From Streptomyces blattellae (lineage in GTDB: Bacteria > Actinomycetota > Actinomycetes > Streptomycetales > Streptomycetaceae), in contig NZ_WJBG01000114.1 in NCBI RefSeq assembly GCF_009709555.1, positions 1 to 64,000 on the forward strand: 64,000 nt of DNA, written 5' to 3'. Both the position numbers and the translations under genes were made by a program. The notes below the pieces were generated by a model. It saw only the letters and a program-made list of their open reading frames with translations. It did not search any database and had not been told where the DNA came from. Below, one piece after another: positions 36,318-46,546 of the stretch; within the stretch, counting starts at the first letter, position 1, and every line of letters begins with the position of its first letter.

Positions 36318-38105
36318 ATGGCGGTTTCCGTAACCCTTCCGGCGCTCGGCGAGAGCGTCACCGAGGGCACTGTCACTCGCTGGCTGAAGGCCGAGGGTGA
36401 GCGCGTCGAGGCCGACGAGCCGCTGCTCGAGGTCTCCACCGACAAGGTCGACACCGAGATCCCCTCCCCCGCCGCCGGCGTCCTGGCCTCCATCAAGGTC
36501 GCCGAGGACGAGACGGTCGAGGTCGGCGCCGAGCTGGCCGTGATCGACGACGGCACGGGCGCCCCTGCTGCCGCCCCGGCCCCGGCCGTCGAGGAGGTGG
36601 CCGCTCCGCCGGCTCCCGAGCCCGCTCCGCAGGCCGCTGCCCCGTCCACCGAGCAGGCCGCCCCGGCTCCGGCGCCCACCGCCGAGGCCACCGCGGGCGC
36701 CGGCTCCGCCGAGGGCACGGACGTGGTCCTGCCCGCGCTCGGCGAGTCCGTCACCGAGGGCACCGTCACCCGCTGGCTGAAGTCGGTCGGTGACAGCGTC
36801 GAGGCCGACGAGCCGCTGCTGGAGGTGTCGACGGACAAGGTCGACACCGAGATCCCGGCGCCCACCTCCGGCACGCTGCTGGAGATCGTGGTCGGCGAGG
36901 ACGAGACGGCCGAGGTCGGCGCCAAGCTGGCCGTCATCGGCGTCGCGGGCGCCGCTCCGGCGGCAGCCCCGGCCCCGGCAGCTCCGGCCCCCGCCCCCGC
37001 CGCCCCGGCTCCGGCCGCCCCGGCCGCGCCCGCGGCTCCGGCCGCTGCCGCCCCGGCCCCGGTCCAGCCCGCGGCCCCGGCTCCGGCTCCGGCTCCGACC
37101 CCCGCGCCGGCCGCCCCGGCCCCGGTCACCCCCGCCCCGGCCGCCCCGGCTCCCGCCGCGCAGGCCACCGACGAGGGCGCCTACGTCACCCCGCTGGTGC
37201 GCAAGCTCGCCGCCGAGAACGGCGTCGATCTGGCCACCGTCAAGGGCACCGGCGTCGGCGGCCGTATCCGCAAGCAGGACGTCATCGCCGCCGCCGAGGC
37301 CGCGAAGGCCGCCGCCGCTGCCCCGGCCCCCGCCGCGGCTGCCCCGGCCGCCGCCAGGAAGGCCCCGGCGCTGGAGGTCTCCCCCCTCCGTGGCCAGACC
37401 GTCAAGATGCCGCGCATCCGCAAGGTCATCGGCGACAACATGGTCAAGGCCCTGCACGAGCAGGCGCAGCTGTCCTCGGTCGTCGAGGTCGACGTCACCC
37501 GCCTGATGAAGCTGCGCGGCCGGGCCAAGGACTCGTTCGCGGCCCGTGAGGGCGTCAAACTCTCCCCGATGCCGTTCTTCGTCCGGGCCGCGGCCCAGGC
37601 GCTGAAGGCCCACGCGCCCATCAACGCCAAGATCAACGAGGCCGAGGGGACCATCACCTACTTCGACACCGAGAACATCGGTATCGCGGTGGACTCCGAG
37701 AAGGGCCTGATGACCCCGGTCATCAAGAACGCCGGTGACCTCAACATCGCCGGTATCGCCAAGGCCACGGCCGACCTGGCGGCCAAGGTCCGGGCCAGCA
37801 AGATCACGCCGGACGAGCTGTCGGGCGCGACCTTCACCATCTCCAACACCGGTTCGCGCGGTGCGCTCTTCGACACGATCATCGTGCCGCCGGGCCAGGT
37901 CGCGATCCTCGGCATCGGCGCCACGGTCAAGCGCCCGGCCGTGATCGAGACGGAGGAGGGCACGGTCATCGGCGTCCGCGACATGACCTACCTGACCCTC
38001 TCCTACGACCACCGGCTGGTGGACGGCGCCGACGCGGCCCGTTACCTGACCGCGGTCAAGGCGATCCTGGAGGCGGGCGAGTTCGAGGTCGAGCTCGGCC
38101 TGTAA
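36318..38105 (+). CDS. sucB: dihydrolipoamide acyltransferase (E2), two lipoyl domains
   Basis: This 595-residue E2 core transfers acyl groups to CoA. Two lipoyl domains (about 1-78 and 137-212) each carry the lipoylated Lys in [10 protein letters not shown]. Long Ala/Pro linkers join them to the E3-binding domain (about 290-325, [12 protein letters not shown]...RIRKQDV). The catalytic domain ends with SYDHRLVDG, whose His is catalytic. By position after lpd it is annotated sucB in relatives, though the protein may serve both pyruvate and 2-oxoglutarate complexes. A strong terminator follows. Confidence 0.94.
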   Translation: MAVSVTLPALGESVTEGTVTRWLKAEGERVEADEPLLEVSTDKVDTEIPSPAAGVLASIKVAEDETVEVGAELAVIDDGTGAPAAAPAPAVEEVAAPPAPEPAPQAAAPSTEQAAPAPAPTAEATAGAGSAEGTDVVLPALGESVTEGTVTRWLKSVGDSVEADEPLLEVSTDKVDTEIPAPTSGTLLEIVVGEDETAEVGAKLAVIGVAGAAPAAAPAPAAPAPAPAAPAPAAPAAPAAPAAAAPAPVQPAAPAPAPAPTPAPAAPAPVTPAPAAPAPAAQATDEGAYVTPLVRKLAAENGVDLATVKGTGVGGRIRKQDVIAAAEAAKAAAAAPAPAAAAPAAARKAPALEVSPLRGQTVKMPRIRKVIGDNMVKALHEQAQLSSVVEVDVTRLMKLRGRAKDSFAAREGVKLSPMPFFVRAAAQALKAHAPINAKINEAEGTITYFDTENIGIAVDSEKGLMTPVIKNAGDLNIAGIAKATADLAAKVRASKITPDELSGATFTISNTGSRGALFDTIIVPPGQVAILGIGATVKRPAVIETEEGTVIGVRDMTYLTLSYDHRLVDGADAARYLTAVKAILEAGEFEVELGL

Positions 38106-38123
38106 CCAGCCACATCGCTTGTA

Positions 38124-38161
38124 CGGTGCCCCCGTCCGGAGCTTTCCGGGCGGGGGCACCG
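38124..38161 (+). terminator. terminator after sucB
   Basis: Bases 38124-38140 pair with 38145-38161, 16 of 17 matching, around the tetraloop GCTT. The stem holds the CCCCCG/CGGGGG block typical of Streptomyces terminators. Confidence 0.92.
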
Positions 38162-38364
38162 TCGTTGCGCCCCACCTGGCCGGGCTTCCGGGCGCCGCCC
38201 GGCGATGGCTCCTCCGGGCGTATCCGGTACGGGTCTTGACCGAGATCGAGGGGCCGCGGGGCGTGTAAGTCTCGTCTCACCTGCATGGAAGCGCCCCCGT
38301 GCGCCCTTCCCGAACCGGTCGGCGGCCTTATTGTCTAAACGTCAAACGCCCTTAAGGAGCCCTC

Positions 38365-38988
38365 ATGACCGCGCCCGTCGTCCACTCGCTGCGCGAACAG
38401 ATCCGCGAGCACATCGTGGAGGGGATCGTCAGCGGGCGCTGGAAGCCGGGCGAGCGGATCGTGGAGCGGCGGATCGCGACCGAGCTGGAGGTCAGCCAGA
38501 CGCCCGTACGGGAGGCGCTGCGTGAGCTGGAGTCGCTGCGGCTGATCGAGTCGGCGCCCAACAAGGGCGTACGGGTGCGGAATCTGACCGCCGCCGACCT
38601 GGAGGAGAGCTACCCGGTCCGGGCCGGCCTGGAGGCGATCGCGGCCGAGCTGGCGGCGGAGCGGCTGGCGGAGGACTGCTCGGCCCTGGAGCCGCATGTC
38701 GCCGCGCTGTACGACGCCGACGCCGCGTCGGACGGTACCGCGCAGGTGCGGCACACGGTGGGCTTCCACCGGGAGCTGGTGCGGGCGGCCGGGAACTCGG
38801 TGCTGCTGCACACCTGGGAGGGGCTCGGCATCGAGGTGTTCACGGCCCTGTCGATCCGGTGGCTGGGGACGGTGCAGCAGTCGTACGCGGAGGAGCACCA
38901 GGAGCTGGTGGAGGCGTTCCAGCGGCGGGACCCGCGGATCGCCGAGATCGTGAAGGCCCATGTGCTGGGCTGCGCACCGAGGCCCTGA
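38365..38988 (+). CDS. GntR-family regulator, FadR/FCD subfamily
   Basis: This 207-residue repressor-type protein has an N-terminal winged helix (about 5-70) with [32 protein letters not shown]. An all-helical FCD ligand domain (about 80-200) includes the metal-binding type His of [18 protein letters not shown] regulators usually bind organic acids. Its gene stands directly before aceE on the same strand, and a perfect dyad overlaps the aceE promoter, so control of pyruvate dehydrogenase is the natural guess. AAGGAG lies before the ATG. Confidence 0.93.
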   Translation: MTAPVVHSLREQIREHIVEGIVSGRWKPGERIVERRIATELEVSQTPVREALRELESLRLIESAPNKGVRVRNLTAADLEESYPVRAGLEAIAAELAAERLAEDCSALEPHVAALYDADAASDGTAQVRHTVGFHRELVRAAGNSVLLHTWEGLGIEVFTALSIRWLGTVQQSYAEEHQELVEAFQRRDPRIAEIVKAHVLGCAPRP

Positions 38989-39130
38989 GGCCCCTCGGAC
39001 ACCGGAGCAGCGGCTCGCTCGAACCCTTTCCGACCTGCGAGAATCCCCGCCCGGAGCGTCACCCCGTGCCATTGCCGGAGGCACCCCGTGCCGACTTTCT
39101 CGTGATCAAGAGGTTTTGCATCTCAACCCT

Positions 39131-39160
39131 TTGATCGATCATCGATCAGAGAGTTACAGT
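39131..39160 (+). promoter_or_regulatory. aceE promoter with candidate GntR operator
   Basis: TTGATC (39131-39136) and TACAGT (39155-39160) form a -35/-10 pair with 18-bp spacing. Inside it, 39132-39139 (TGATCGAT) and 39141-39148 (ATCGATCA) are a perfect dyad with one central base. A repressor bound there would block the -35 region. Symmetry and placement are seen directly. The regulator is inferred from the adjacent gntR gene. Confidence 0.6.
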
Positions 39161-39268
39161 CGTCGGTGGGCTTCCACCGAAGCCCTCAGCCCTGTCCTGC
39201 CAAAGACAAAGGGCACCCCCGAACCCTCGCCGATGAGGGAACCCCCTTCGACTGAGGAAGGCGGCGAC

Positions 39269-41971
39269 ATGACCGACCCCAGCGCCATCCAGCCGAGCGA
39301 GCTCGACCAGCTCCCGGACCGCGACCCCGAGGAGACCGCCGAATGGCAGGCCTCGCTGGACGCCGTCACCAAGGCTGCCGGGCCGCACCGTGCCGCGTAT
39401 CTGATGCGCCGCACCCTGGAGCGCGCGGAGGGCAACGGCATCGCGCTGCCCAAACTGCTGGAGACCGACTACGTCAACACCATCCCGACCGCCGCCGAGC
39501 CGAGCGTGCCCGGTGACGAGGCGATGGAGCGCCGTATCACCGCGTGGAACCGCTGGAACGCGGCCGCGATGGTGACCCGGGGCAGCAAACACGGCGTCGG
39601 CGGCCACATCGCCACCTTCGCCTCCGCCGCCTGGCTGTACGAGACGGGCTTCAATCACTTCTTCAAGGGCAAGGAGGCCGACGGCTCCGGCGACCAGCTC
39701 TACATCCAGGGCCACGCCTCCCCCGGCATCTACGCCCGCGCCTTCCTCGACGGCCGGCTGACCGAGCACCACCTCGACAACTTCCGCCGGGAGGCGGGCG
39801 GCAGCGGGCTCCCGTCGTACCCGCACCCGCGCCGGCTGCCCTGGCTGTGGGAGTTCCCGACGGTGTCGATGGGCCTCGGCCCGCTCTCCGCCATCTACCA
39901 GGCGCGCTTCAACCGGTATCTCACCAACCGCTCCATCAAGGACGTCTCCGCCTCCCACGTCTGGGCCTTCCTCGGCGACGGCGAGATGGACGAGCCGGAG
40001 TCGACGGCGGCGCTCGCGCTCGCCGCGCGTGAGGAACTGGATAACCTCACCTTCGTCATCAACTGCAACCTGCAGCGCCTCGACGGCCCGGTCCGCGCGA
40101 ACTTCAAGATCGTGCAGGAGCTGGAGGCGCAGTTCCGCGGCGCCGGCTGGAACGTCATCAAGACGCTGTGGGGTTCGGCCTGGGACGAGCTGTTCCAGCT
40201 CGACACGACCGGAGCGCTGGTACGGCGGCTGCGCGAGGTACCGGACGCGCAGGTGCAGACGTACCAGACCCGCGACGCCGCCTACATCCGCCAGGACTTC
40301 TTCGGCGCCGACCCGGCGCTCGCCGAGATGGCGAAGCTGCTGAGCGACGACAAGATCCTGGAGATCTTCCACCTCTCCCGCGGTGGTCACGAGGCGCGCA
40401 AGGTGTACGCCGCGTACAAGGCCGCCGTGGAGCACAAGGGTGCGCCGACCGTGATCCTGGCCCAGACGGTCAAGGGCCACACCCTCGGAGCGGGTTTCGC
40501 GTCGAAGAACGCCAACCACCAGATGAAGAAGCTGACGGTGGACGAGTTCAAGACGATGCGTGACCTGCTCGAACTGCCCATCAAGGACTGCGACTTCGTC
40601 GACGGCGTGGTGCCCTACGGCCACCCGGGCGCCGACTCCCCCGAGGTCCGCTACCTCCAGGAGCGCCGTGCGGCCCTGGGCGGCCCGGCCCCGGCCCGTC
40701 GTGTGCACCCGGTGGCCCCGCTGCCCGCGCCCGCGGAGAAGGCCTTCGCCTCCTTCGACAAGGGCTCCGGCTCCCAGAACGTGGCCACGACCATGGCCTT
40801 CGTCCGCCTGGTCAAGGACCTGGTCCGCGACAAGGAGACGGGCAGGCGCTGGGTGCCGATCGTCCCCGACGAGGCGCGCACCTTCGGCATGGAGAGCCTC
40901 TTCCCGTCGCTCGGGATCTACTCGCCGAAGGGCCAGACGTACGAGCCGGTCGACCGTGACCAGCTGATGTACTACAAGGAGGCGAAGAACGGCCAGATCC
41001 TCAACGAGGGGATCACCGAGGCCGGTTCGATGGCCGACTTCATCGCCGCGTCCACGTCGTACGCGACGCACGGCGAGGCGATGATCCCGTTCTACATCTT
41101 CTACTCGATGTTCGGCTGGCAGCGCACGGCCGACCAGATGTGGCAGCTCGGCGACCAGCTCGGCCGCGGCTTCCTGATCGGCGCGACGGCCGGTCGTACG
41201 ACGCTGACGGGCGAGGGCCTGCAGCACGCCGACGGCCACTCCCCCGTCATCGCGGCGACGAACCCGGCGGCACTGACGTACGACCCGGCGTTCGCGTACG
41301 AGGTGGCGTCGATCGTGCGGGACGGTCTGCGCCGCATGTACGGCGAGGCGGCGCCGGGCGAGGACCCGAACGTCTTCTACTACCTCACCGTCTACAACGA
41401 GCCGCTCCCGCAGCCGGCCAAGCCGTCCGGCCCCGGCATCGACGAGGGCATCGTCAAGGGCCTGTACCGCTTCAACACGGCGGAGTCGGCGGGTCTGTCG
41501 CCGGTCGCCAACGCCCCGCGCATCCAGCTGCTGGGCTCCGGTACGGCGATCCACTGGGCGCTGAAGGCGCAGCGGCTGCTCGCCGAGGAGTGGGGTGTCG
41601 CCGCGGACGTGTGGTCGGCGACGTCATGGGGCGAGCTGCGGCGGGACGCGCTGGAGGCGGACGCGGCGGTGCTGCGGGGCGAGGAGCGGGTGCCGTACGT
41701 CCGTCAGGCGCTGCAGGGTGCCGAGGGGCCGGTGCTGGCGGTCTCCGACTACATGCGCCAGGTGCCCGACCAGATCGCCCAGTGGGTCGAGCAGGACTAC
41801 TCCTCCCTCGGCGCCGACGGCTTCGGCCTCTCCGACACCCGGGACGCCGCGCGCCGCCACTTCGGCGTCGACGCCGAGTCCGTCGCCGTGGCCGCACTGG
41901 CCCAGCTGGCCCGCCGCGGCGAGGTCAAGGCGACGGCGGTGAAGGAGGCGCGGGAGCGGTACGGCCTGTAG
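39269..41971 (+). CDS. aceE: pyruvate dehydrogenase E1 component, homodimeric
   Basis: AceE (900 residues) decarboxylates pyruvate with thiamine diphosphate and passes the acetyl group to lipoyl E2. The cofactor motif runs from [10 protein letters not shown] to the Asn of [13 protein letters not shown]. Conserved parts include [25 protein letters not shown] and [12 protein letters not shown]. Length is usual for the single-chain E1. ATG at 39269 has AGGAAGG 8 bases upstream; ATG at 39233 is possible but lacks such a site. The partner E2 may be SucB here. Confidence 0.96.
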   Translation: MTDPSAIQPSELDQLPDRDPEETAEWQASLDAVTKAAGPHRAAYLMRRTLERAEGNGIALPKLLETDYVNTIPTAAEPSVPGDEAMERRITAWNRWNAAAMVTRGSKHGVGGHIATFASAAWLYETGFNHFFKGKEADGSGDQLYIQGHASPGIYARAFLDGRLTEHHLDNFRREAGGSGLPSYPHPRRLPWLWEFPTVSMGLGPLSAIYQARFNRYLTNRSIKDVSASHVWAFLGDGEMDEPESTAALALAAREELDNLTFVINCNLQRLDGPVRANFKIVQELEAQFRGAGWNVIKTLWGSAWDELFQLDTTGALVRRLREVPDAQVQTYQTRDAAYIRQDFFGADPALAEMAKLLSDDKILEIFHLSRGGHEARKVYAAYKAAVEHKGAPTVILAQTVKGHTLGAGFASKNANHQMKKLTVDEFKTMRDLLELPIKDCDFVDGVVPYGHPGADSPEVRYLQERRAALGGPAPARRVHPVAPLPAPAEKAFASFDKGSGSQNVATTMAFVRLVKDLVRDKETGRRWVPIVPDEARTFGMESLFPSLGIYSPKGQTYEPVDRDQLMYYKEAKNGQILNEGITEAGSMADFIAASTSYATHGEAMIPFYIFYSMFGWQRTADQMWQLGDQLGRGFLIGATAGRTTLTGEGLQHADGHSPVIAATNPAALTYDPAFAYEVASIVRDGLRRMYGEAAPGEDPNVFYYLTVYNEPLPQPAKPSGPGIDEGIVKGLYRFNTAESAGLSPVANAPRIQLLGSGTAIHWALKAQRLLAEEWGVAADVWSATSWGELRRDALEADAAVLRGEERVPYVRQALQGAEGPVLAVSDYMRQVPDQIAQWVEQDYSSLGADGFGLSDTRDAARRHFGVDAESVAVAALAQLARRGEVKATAVKEARERYGL

Positions 41972-42013
41972 CAACAGGCGGTTGTCCCCCGGCGCCGGAC
42001 GGGCTGATTCCGC

Positions 42014-42117
42014 AGCCCGTCCGGCGTCTGAGTCTGAGGCCGAGGCCGTTCAGGCCGAAGCGGGGGTCCGGGGCGGCAGCCCCCAGGGACGGGACGGGTG
42101 AGGGCGGCGGGGGCGAG
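42014..42117 (+). repeat. dispersed repeat family 2, copy 1
   Basis: The segment holds CAGCCCGTCCGGCGTCTGAG, a GAGGCCG...CGAAG hairpin, then GACGGGACGGGTGAGGGCGG. The same order occurs at 53409-53520. It follows aceE and precedes the WYL gene, so it may serve as a terminator for aceE. Confidence 0.6.
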
Positions 42118-42153
42118 AGAGCCTTCTCGGTGCTGCCCCGGCACCATGTACCC

Positions 42154-43128
42154 ATGCGCGCTGCCCGTCTCATCAAAATGGTGCTGCTGCTTCAGTCCCG
42201 GCCCTCCATGACCGCTGCCGAGCTGGCGACGGAGTTGGAGGTGTCCGAGCGGACTGTCACGCGGGATGCGCAGGCGTTGTCGGAGGCGGGGGTTCCGGTC
42301 TACGCGGATCGGGGGCGGGCCGGCGGATACCGGCTGATCGGCGGGTACCGGACGCGGCTGACGGGCCTGCACCGCAGTGAGGCGGAGGCGCTGTTCCTGT
42401 CCGGCGTGCCGGGTGCGCTGAGGGAGATGGGGCTGGAGGACGCGGCCTCCGCGGCGCGGCTGAAGGTGTCGGCGGCACTGCTGCCCTCCCTGCGCGACGC
42501 CTCCCGCACGGCGGCCCAGCGGTTCCATCTCGACGCGCCGAACTGGTTCACGGAGCCCGAGACACCCGAGCTGCTGCCGGCCGTCGCGGACGCGGTGTGG
42601 GACGACCGGCGGATCACCGCCCGCTACCGCAGGAACGCGGACGTGGTCGAGCGGGAGCTGGAGCCGTACGGACTCGTGCTGAAGGCCGGAGTCTGGTACC
42701 TGTGCGCGCGAGCCGCCCCGCACGGCTCTCCCCGGGTCTACCGGATCGACCGGTTCCAGTCCATCGCGGCGGGTGCCGAGCGCTTCGTCCGGGACGTGGA
42801 GTTCGATCTGCCCGGCTTCTGGGAGGAGCGGGCGGAGCAGTTCGCGCGGTCCATCCTGCGCACCGAGGTCGTCGTACGGCTGTCCGCGGACGGCGTGCGC
42901 AGACTGCCGCACGCCGTCGATCCGCTCGCCGCGCGGGAGGCGCTGGAGAACGCGGACGCCCCGGACTCCGGCGGCCGGGTGACCGTGACCCTCCCCGTGG
43001 AGTCCGAAGACGTCGCCCACACCCAGCTGACAGCACTCGGCCCAGAGGCCGAGGTACTGGCACCCGAGACCCTCCGTACCCGGTTCGCAGCGGACGCAGC
43101 ACGCCTCACGACCCTGTACACCCGCTGA
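42154..43128 (+). CDS. WYL-domain transcriptional regulator
   Basis: This 324-residue regulator has an N-terminal helix-turn-helix (AAELATELEVSERTVTRDAQALSEAGVPVYADRG region, about 18-55), a helical linker, and a WYL domain (about 140-230) with RELEPYGLVLKAGVWYLCA and YRIDRFQSI. A WCX-type C-terminal extension follows. Such proteins respond to nucleotides or other ligands and control varied genes. The ATG at 42154 starts the helix-turn-helix. No operator or target is obvious. Confidence 0.9.
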   Translation: MRAARLIKMVLLLQSRPSMTAAELATELEVSERTVTRDAQALSEAGVPVYADRGRAGGYRLIGGYRTRLTGLHRSEAEALFLSGVPGALREMGLEDAASAARLKVSAALLPSLRDASRTAAQRFHLDAPNWFTEPETPELLPAVADAVWDDRRITARYRRNADVVERELEPYGLVLKAGVWYLCARAAPHGSPRVYRIDRFQSIAAGAERFVRDVEFDLPGFWEERAEQFARSILRTEVVVRLSADGVRRLPHAVDPLAAREALENADAPDSGGRVTVTLPVESEDVAHTQLTALGPEAEVLAPETLRTRFAADAARLTTLYTR

Positions 43129-43375
43129 CGCGGTACCCCCGTCGACCCGCCGCACCGCACCGAGTCACCGCACCACTCCGTATGCCATCTCGCGCCGACT
43201 CGCCACACCACCCCGCATCCCGTCCGCATCCCGCCATGACACCACCCCGCACGCCACCCCCCGTCGACCCGCCGCCCCACCCCGCATCCCGACCCGCTCC
43301 ACGCCACCACACCACCCCGCCCATAACAATCCGCCTCACTCCACGTGCGCCCCACCCCTTCAGGCACGATGCTTG
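43129..43375. repeat. C-rich, G-poor degenerate repeat tract
   Basis: About 250 bp between two genes is strongly biased to C and A on the plus strand, with many CACCCCGC and CCGCATCCCG units. A CCCGTCGACCCGCCGC block occurs twice (about 43138 and 43258). No gene is supported. The complementary strand has many G runs and could fold into quadruplex-like structure. Confidence 0.6.
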
Positions 43376-43379
43376 ACCC

Positions 43380-43901
43380 GTGATGGACGAGACGGAGTTC
43401 TGGGAGCTGGTCGACGCCAGCCGGGAGGCGGCCGAGGGTGACCCGGAGGAGCAGGCCGATCTGCTCGTGGAGCGGCTCCTCCAGCTCGACCCGGAGTCGG
43501 TCGTGGACTTCGCCCGTCACTTCGAGGCGCGCTACAACCGCGCGTACACCTGGGGCCTGTGGGGCGCCGCCTGGGTACTGCTCGACGGCGTGAGCGACGA
43601 CGCGTTCGACTTCTTCCGGTGCTGGCTGATCGGCCAGGGCCGCGAGCTGTACGAGGGTGCCGTGCACGACCCCGACTCGCTCGCCGATCTGCTCGGCGAC
43701 TTCGACGAGGAACTCGACGGCGACGGCGAGGATCTGGGCTACGCGGCCGACGAGGCCTACGAGCAGCTCACCGGAACCGTCGCCCCGGACCTCGGCATCC
43801 CGCCCGCGCCCCCGGAGCCCGAGGGCACGCCGATCGACTTCGAGAACGAGCGGGCGCTGGCCGAGCGGTATCCCAAGCTGTGGGAACGGTTCCGGGGCTG
43901 A
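43380..43901 (+). CDS. DUF4240 protein
   Basis: This acidic protein of about 173 residues starts with DETEFWELVDASR, the usual opening of DUF4240 proteins, and includes ARHFEARYNRAYTWGLWGAAW and DDAFDFFRCWLIGQGRELYEGAV. The family function is unknown; many members sit near toxin or immunity-type genes, but nothing here shows that. GTG at 43380 and ATG at 43383 are adjacent, and neither has a clear ribosome binding site. Confidence 0.88.
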   Translation: MMDETEFWELVDASREAAEGDPEEQADLLVERLLQLDPESVVDFARHFEARYNRAYTWGLWGAAWVLLDGVSDDAFDFFRCWLIGQGRELYEGAVHDPDSLADLLGDFDEELDGDGEDLGYAADEAYEQLTGTVAPDLGIPPAPPEPEGTPIDFENERALAERYPKLWERFRG

Positions 43902-43905
43902 AGGC

Positions 43906-44118
43906 TCACCCCCCGGTACGCCGGCGTCCCGCGTCGGACGGGATGTACGCCTGCGTCTGGTCCGCCTTCACCACGTGGTGCATCGGGGCGGCGTTGGCCT
44001 GGTCGAGCGCCGACGCCGTGACGGCGGCCGGTCCCAGGACGACGGCCGCGACCGCGCAGACCACGGCCCACGGTCCGCGGGCGGCCCTGGCCCAGCCGCC
44101 GGTGTGGCTTGTGTTCAT
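43906..44118 (-). CDS. small secreted or membrane-anchored protein
   Basis: The gene encodes 70 residues: a positively charged start, a hydrophobic stretch (WAVVCAVAAVVLGPAAVTASALD) and a short polar tail with HHVVKADQTQAYIPSDAG. This reads as a signal peptide, probably cut after ASA, leaving a peptide of about 30 residues. GGGGAAG lies before the ATG at 44118. It is convergent with the DUF4240 gene, stops only 5 bp apart. The function is unknown. Confidence 0.7.
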   Translation of the reverse strand: MNTSHTGGWARAARGPWAVVCAVAAVVLGPAAVTASALDQANAAPMHHVVKADQTQAYIPSDAGRRRTGG

Positions 44119-44216
44119 TTCTTCCCCACCTCCAGTCAGTGCGTGTGCATGACGATAGGAAGGCCGCCTCGGGAAGATCCCTGAGACGGCCAGGAGAAGC
44201 CTGTGAGAGTCAGGCC

Positions 44217-44247
44217 TTGACCCGGCCCGTGATCGCCTGCCTAGGGT
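44217..44247 (+). promoter_or_regulatory. candidate promoter of the FemX-like gene
   Basis: TTGACC (44217-44222) and TAGGGT (44242-44247) match the usual Streptomyces sigma-70 pattern, although the spacing is 19 bp. An imperfect inverted repeat lies just upstream (about 44162-44191). The coding start is 30 bp downstream. Confidence 0.5.
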
Positions 44248-44276
44248 GGCCCGTCCCGAAGAGGAGCACCCTGCCC

Positions 44277-45404
44277 ATGACCAGCCTTTATGTGCGCGAG
44301 ATCACGCGCGAGGACCATCTCGCCCACCTTCGGCTGCACCCGGACGCCAGCCATCTCCAGATCCCCGAGTGGGCCGATGTGAAGCCCGGCTGGCTGGCGC
44401 AGAGCATCGGCTGGTTCGAGGGCGAGTCGCTGCTCGCCACGGCGCTGGCGCTGTACCGCCCGCTGCCGGGGACCCGGCGCTTTCTCGCCTATCTCCCCGA
44501 CGGCCCCGACATCGACTGGCGGACCCCGGGTCTGGAGCGCTGGCTGGACCCGCTCGTCGCGCACGTGGAGCGGGAGGGGGCGTTCGCGGTCCGGATCGGG
44601 CCGCCCGTCGTCGTACGGTGCTGGGATCCGCGGGTCGTCGCGGCGGGCGTCGCCGATCCCGCCGTACGCCATCTGCGGGAGCTGGCCGCGGCCGACATCG
44701 ACGGGTTCGCGCTGGACGCCGGGGAGCGGCTGCGGCAGCTCGGGTGGCGGCGGTGCAGGGAGAACGAGGGCAGCGGTTTCGGCCTGGGGCAGCCGCGGTT
44801 CGGCTGTCAGATACCAGTCCGGGAGCGCTCGGTGGACGACCTGCGCGCCGCCCTCGCCCCGCACTGGGAGCAGGCCCTGCGCACGGCCGAGTCGGCGGGC
44901 GTGCGGGTCGTCACGGGCTCCGGCGGCGACCTGCCCGAGTTCTACCGCCTGTACACCGCGACCGCCGCCCACGACGGCTTCAAGGCCCGCCCGCCGGAGT
45001 ACTTCCAGCGCATGTGGAAGGCGCTGAACGCGCAGGACGGCGACCGGCTGCGCCTCTATCTCGCCGAGTACGACGGGGAGGTCCTCTCCGCCGCGTTCAT
45101 GATCAACGTCGGCTCCCGGTCCTGGCACTCCTACCCCGCCTCCGGCCGCCGGGGCCGTCAACTGCGGCCCAGCAGCGTCCTGTTGTGGCGGATGCTGTAC
45201 GACGCGTGGGCGGCGGGCGCCGAGACGTACGACCTGCGCTCGATCACCCCCGTCCTCACCGAGAGCCGACTGCTCGGCCGGCTCCTGTTCAAGACGGGGG
45301 CGGGCGGCATGGCCGTGGAGTACCTCGGGGAGTGGGAGCGGCCGGTGGGCATCCAGGGCAAGGTGCTGCAGCGGGCGCTGAAGGCCTATCTGGCACGCAG
45401 GTGA
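44277..45404 (+). CDS. FemX-like peptidoglycan interpeptide amino acid transferase
   Basis: This 375-residue protein has the two tandem GNAT-fold domains of the FemABX family, which add the first amino acid of the interpeptide bridge to lipid II from aminoacyl-tRNA. Typical parts are HLQIPEWADVKPGW near the start, YRLYTATAAHDGF, and the end segment YDLRSITPVLTESRLLGRLLFKTGAGG. In Streptomyces, where the bridge is glycine, this would be a FemX-type enzyme. GAGGAG lies 10 bases before the ATG. It is followed within 11 bp by a convergent amidase gene. Confidence 0.9.
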   Translation: MTSLYVREITREDHLAHLRLHPDASHLQIPEWADVKPGWLAQSIGWFEGESLLATALALYRPLPGTRRFLAYLPDGPDIDWRTPGLERWLDPLVAHVEREGAFAVRIGPPVVVRCWDPRVVAAGVADPAVRHLRELAAADIDGFALDAGERLRQLGWRRCRENEGSGFGLGQPRFGCQIPVRERSVDDLRAALAPHWEQALRTAESAGVRVVTGSGGDLPEFYRLYTATAAHDGFKARPPEYFQRMWKALNAQDGDRLRLYLAEYDGEVLSAAFMINVGSRSWHSYPASGRRGRQLRPSSVLLWRMLYDAWAAGAETYDLRSITPVLTESRLLGRLLFKTGAGGMAVEYLGEWERPVGIQGKVLQRALKAYLARR

Positions 45405-45414
45405 ATCAGGCCGT

Positions 45415-46239
45415 TCACCTGCCCTGCAAGGCGGCGGCAGTCTGCCGGATCTGCGGGAGCAGGGCGCTGAGGGCGGCGCCTGGGCAACTCGTCATGAAGC
45501 CGTCCTTGTGGCCCGCGAGGGCCGGGAGCCGGGCGGTCGTTCCGGCCGCGTACCGGCTGCGGCCGTTGCTGGAGACCAGGGGCACGTCCGCGCGGGGGTC
45601 GATTTGGGACATGCCCAGCTTCCAGGCGGCGAGGCGGGCGATCGCTTCGGTCATGGCCTGCGGCACGGGCACGCCCGCCGTGAAGGTGCCGAGGGCGGCG
45701 ACGCCGGTGGTGCCGTGGTTGAAGCCCTGGGTGTGCGCGCCGGTGACGGGGCGGTCGACGCCGCCCGCGCGGCCCTCGTAGATCGTGCCGCAGCGGTCGA
45801 CGAGGAAGTTGTAGCCGATGTCGTCCCATTGCCGGGAGCCGGTCTGGCCCGCGTACAGGGAGCGGATGATGCGGGGCGCGTCGGTGCAGGCGTAGCCGTT
45901 GGGCGAGTCGGTGTGGTGGACGAAGACGGCGACGACCTCGGCGTCGTAGCGCGGTGGCGGCTGGCCCCGCGTGCTGCCGTCCAGCCAGGCCGATCTCGGC
46001 ACGATGTGCGGCTTCGCCGAGGAGTACGGGGTGGCGGCGGACCTGGCCTTAGCCGGCCGTTCGGACACGGCACCGGTCCGCTCCACACCGCTCGCGCACA
46101 GCGCCAGCGCGGCGACCGCGGCCAGCCCGGGCAGAGAGCCGAGCAGCACCCGGACGGCAGCCGGTATGGGGACGGCGATGCGCGGTGTTCGTGCGGCACG
46201 GCGTCTTCGTGACCCTCGTGCCCTTCGGAAGACACGCAT
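45415..46239 (-). CDS. secreted PGRP-type N-acetylmuramoyl-L-alanine amidase
   Basis: This 274-residue protein has an Arg-rich start, one hydrophobic segment (VRVLLGSLPGLAAVAALALCA), then a peptidoglycan-recognition amidase domain (about 75-270). Zinc-binding residues are the first His of VFVHHTDSP, the His of AGHKDGFMTSCPG and the Cys of that motif. YNFLVDRCGTIYEGRAGGVD is typical of the family. The anchor has no clear cleavage site, so it may remain membrane-bound. The ATG at 46239 has GAGG upstream. Confidence 0.92.
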   Translation of the reverse strand: MRVFRRARGSRRRRAARTPRIAVPIPAAVRVLLGSLPGLAAVAALALCASGVERTGAVSERPAKARSAATPYSSAKPHIVPRSAWLDGSTRGQPPPRYDAEVVAVFVHHTDSPNGYACTDAPRIIRSLYAGQTGSRQWDDIGYNFLVDRCGTIYEGRAGGVDRPVTGAHTQGFNHGTTGVAALGTFTAGVPVPQAMTEAIARLAAWKLGMSQIDPRADVPLVSSNGRSRYAAGTTARLPALAGHKDGFMTSCPGAALSALLPQIRQTAAALQGR

Positions 46240-46363
46240 GACCTCACTGTCGGCCGGATCCGTTCCGTCCGCGATGTGTGCTGTGCCACCTGGTGGAACC
46301 AAGGTCCGGGTCCGGGACGTTTTTACGGGTACACGCACGCGTGGCTCGGGGCTCAGGGGCCCT

Positions 46364-46470
46364 GGAGCGCCCGAAGGGGCACGGGGCTGTGACACATGCG
46401 GCTCCGCCGCGCGGGCGCGACCGGCCACGACGAGCCCGCAGACGACCGACGGCCGAGCGCGGCACAACCC
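46364..46470 (+). repeat. dispersed repeat family 1, copy E
   Basis: Order seen: GAGCGCCCGAAGGGGC, CGGGGCTGTGACACATGCGG, CTCCGCCGCGCGGGCGCGAC, CGGCCACGACG, then GACGACCGACGG. It lies between the divergent amidase and protease genes. The 307-bp gap 46240-46546 has no other clear content. Confidence 0.65.
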
Positions 46471-46546
46471 GCGGAGCGGTTGCGCGTGTGGCTGATCACT
46501 GGGCCCCTCCCCCGCGTATTAAGGGGTCCGAGAGAAAGGCGGCCTG

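Noticed and set aside
34884-38159. A 1091-residue minus-strand open frame
   Set aside because: It lies antisense to lpd and sucB, both well-recognised genes, and has low-complexity Gly/Arg/Asp composition without any domain.
39146-41554. An 802-residue minus-strand open frame
   Set aside because: It is fully antisense to aceE and has shadow-type composition. aceE shows all family motifs.
43380-44118. DUF4240 gene and the small secreted protein gene as a toxin-immunity pair
   Set aside because: They are convergent rather than cotranscribed, and the short mature peptide has no toxin-like feature.
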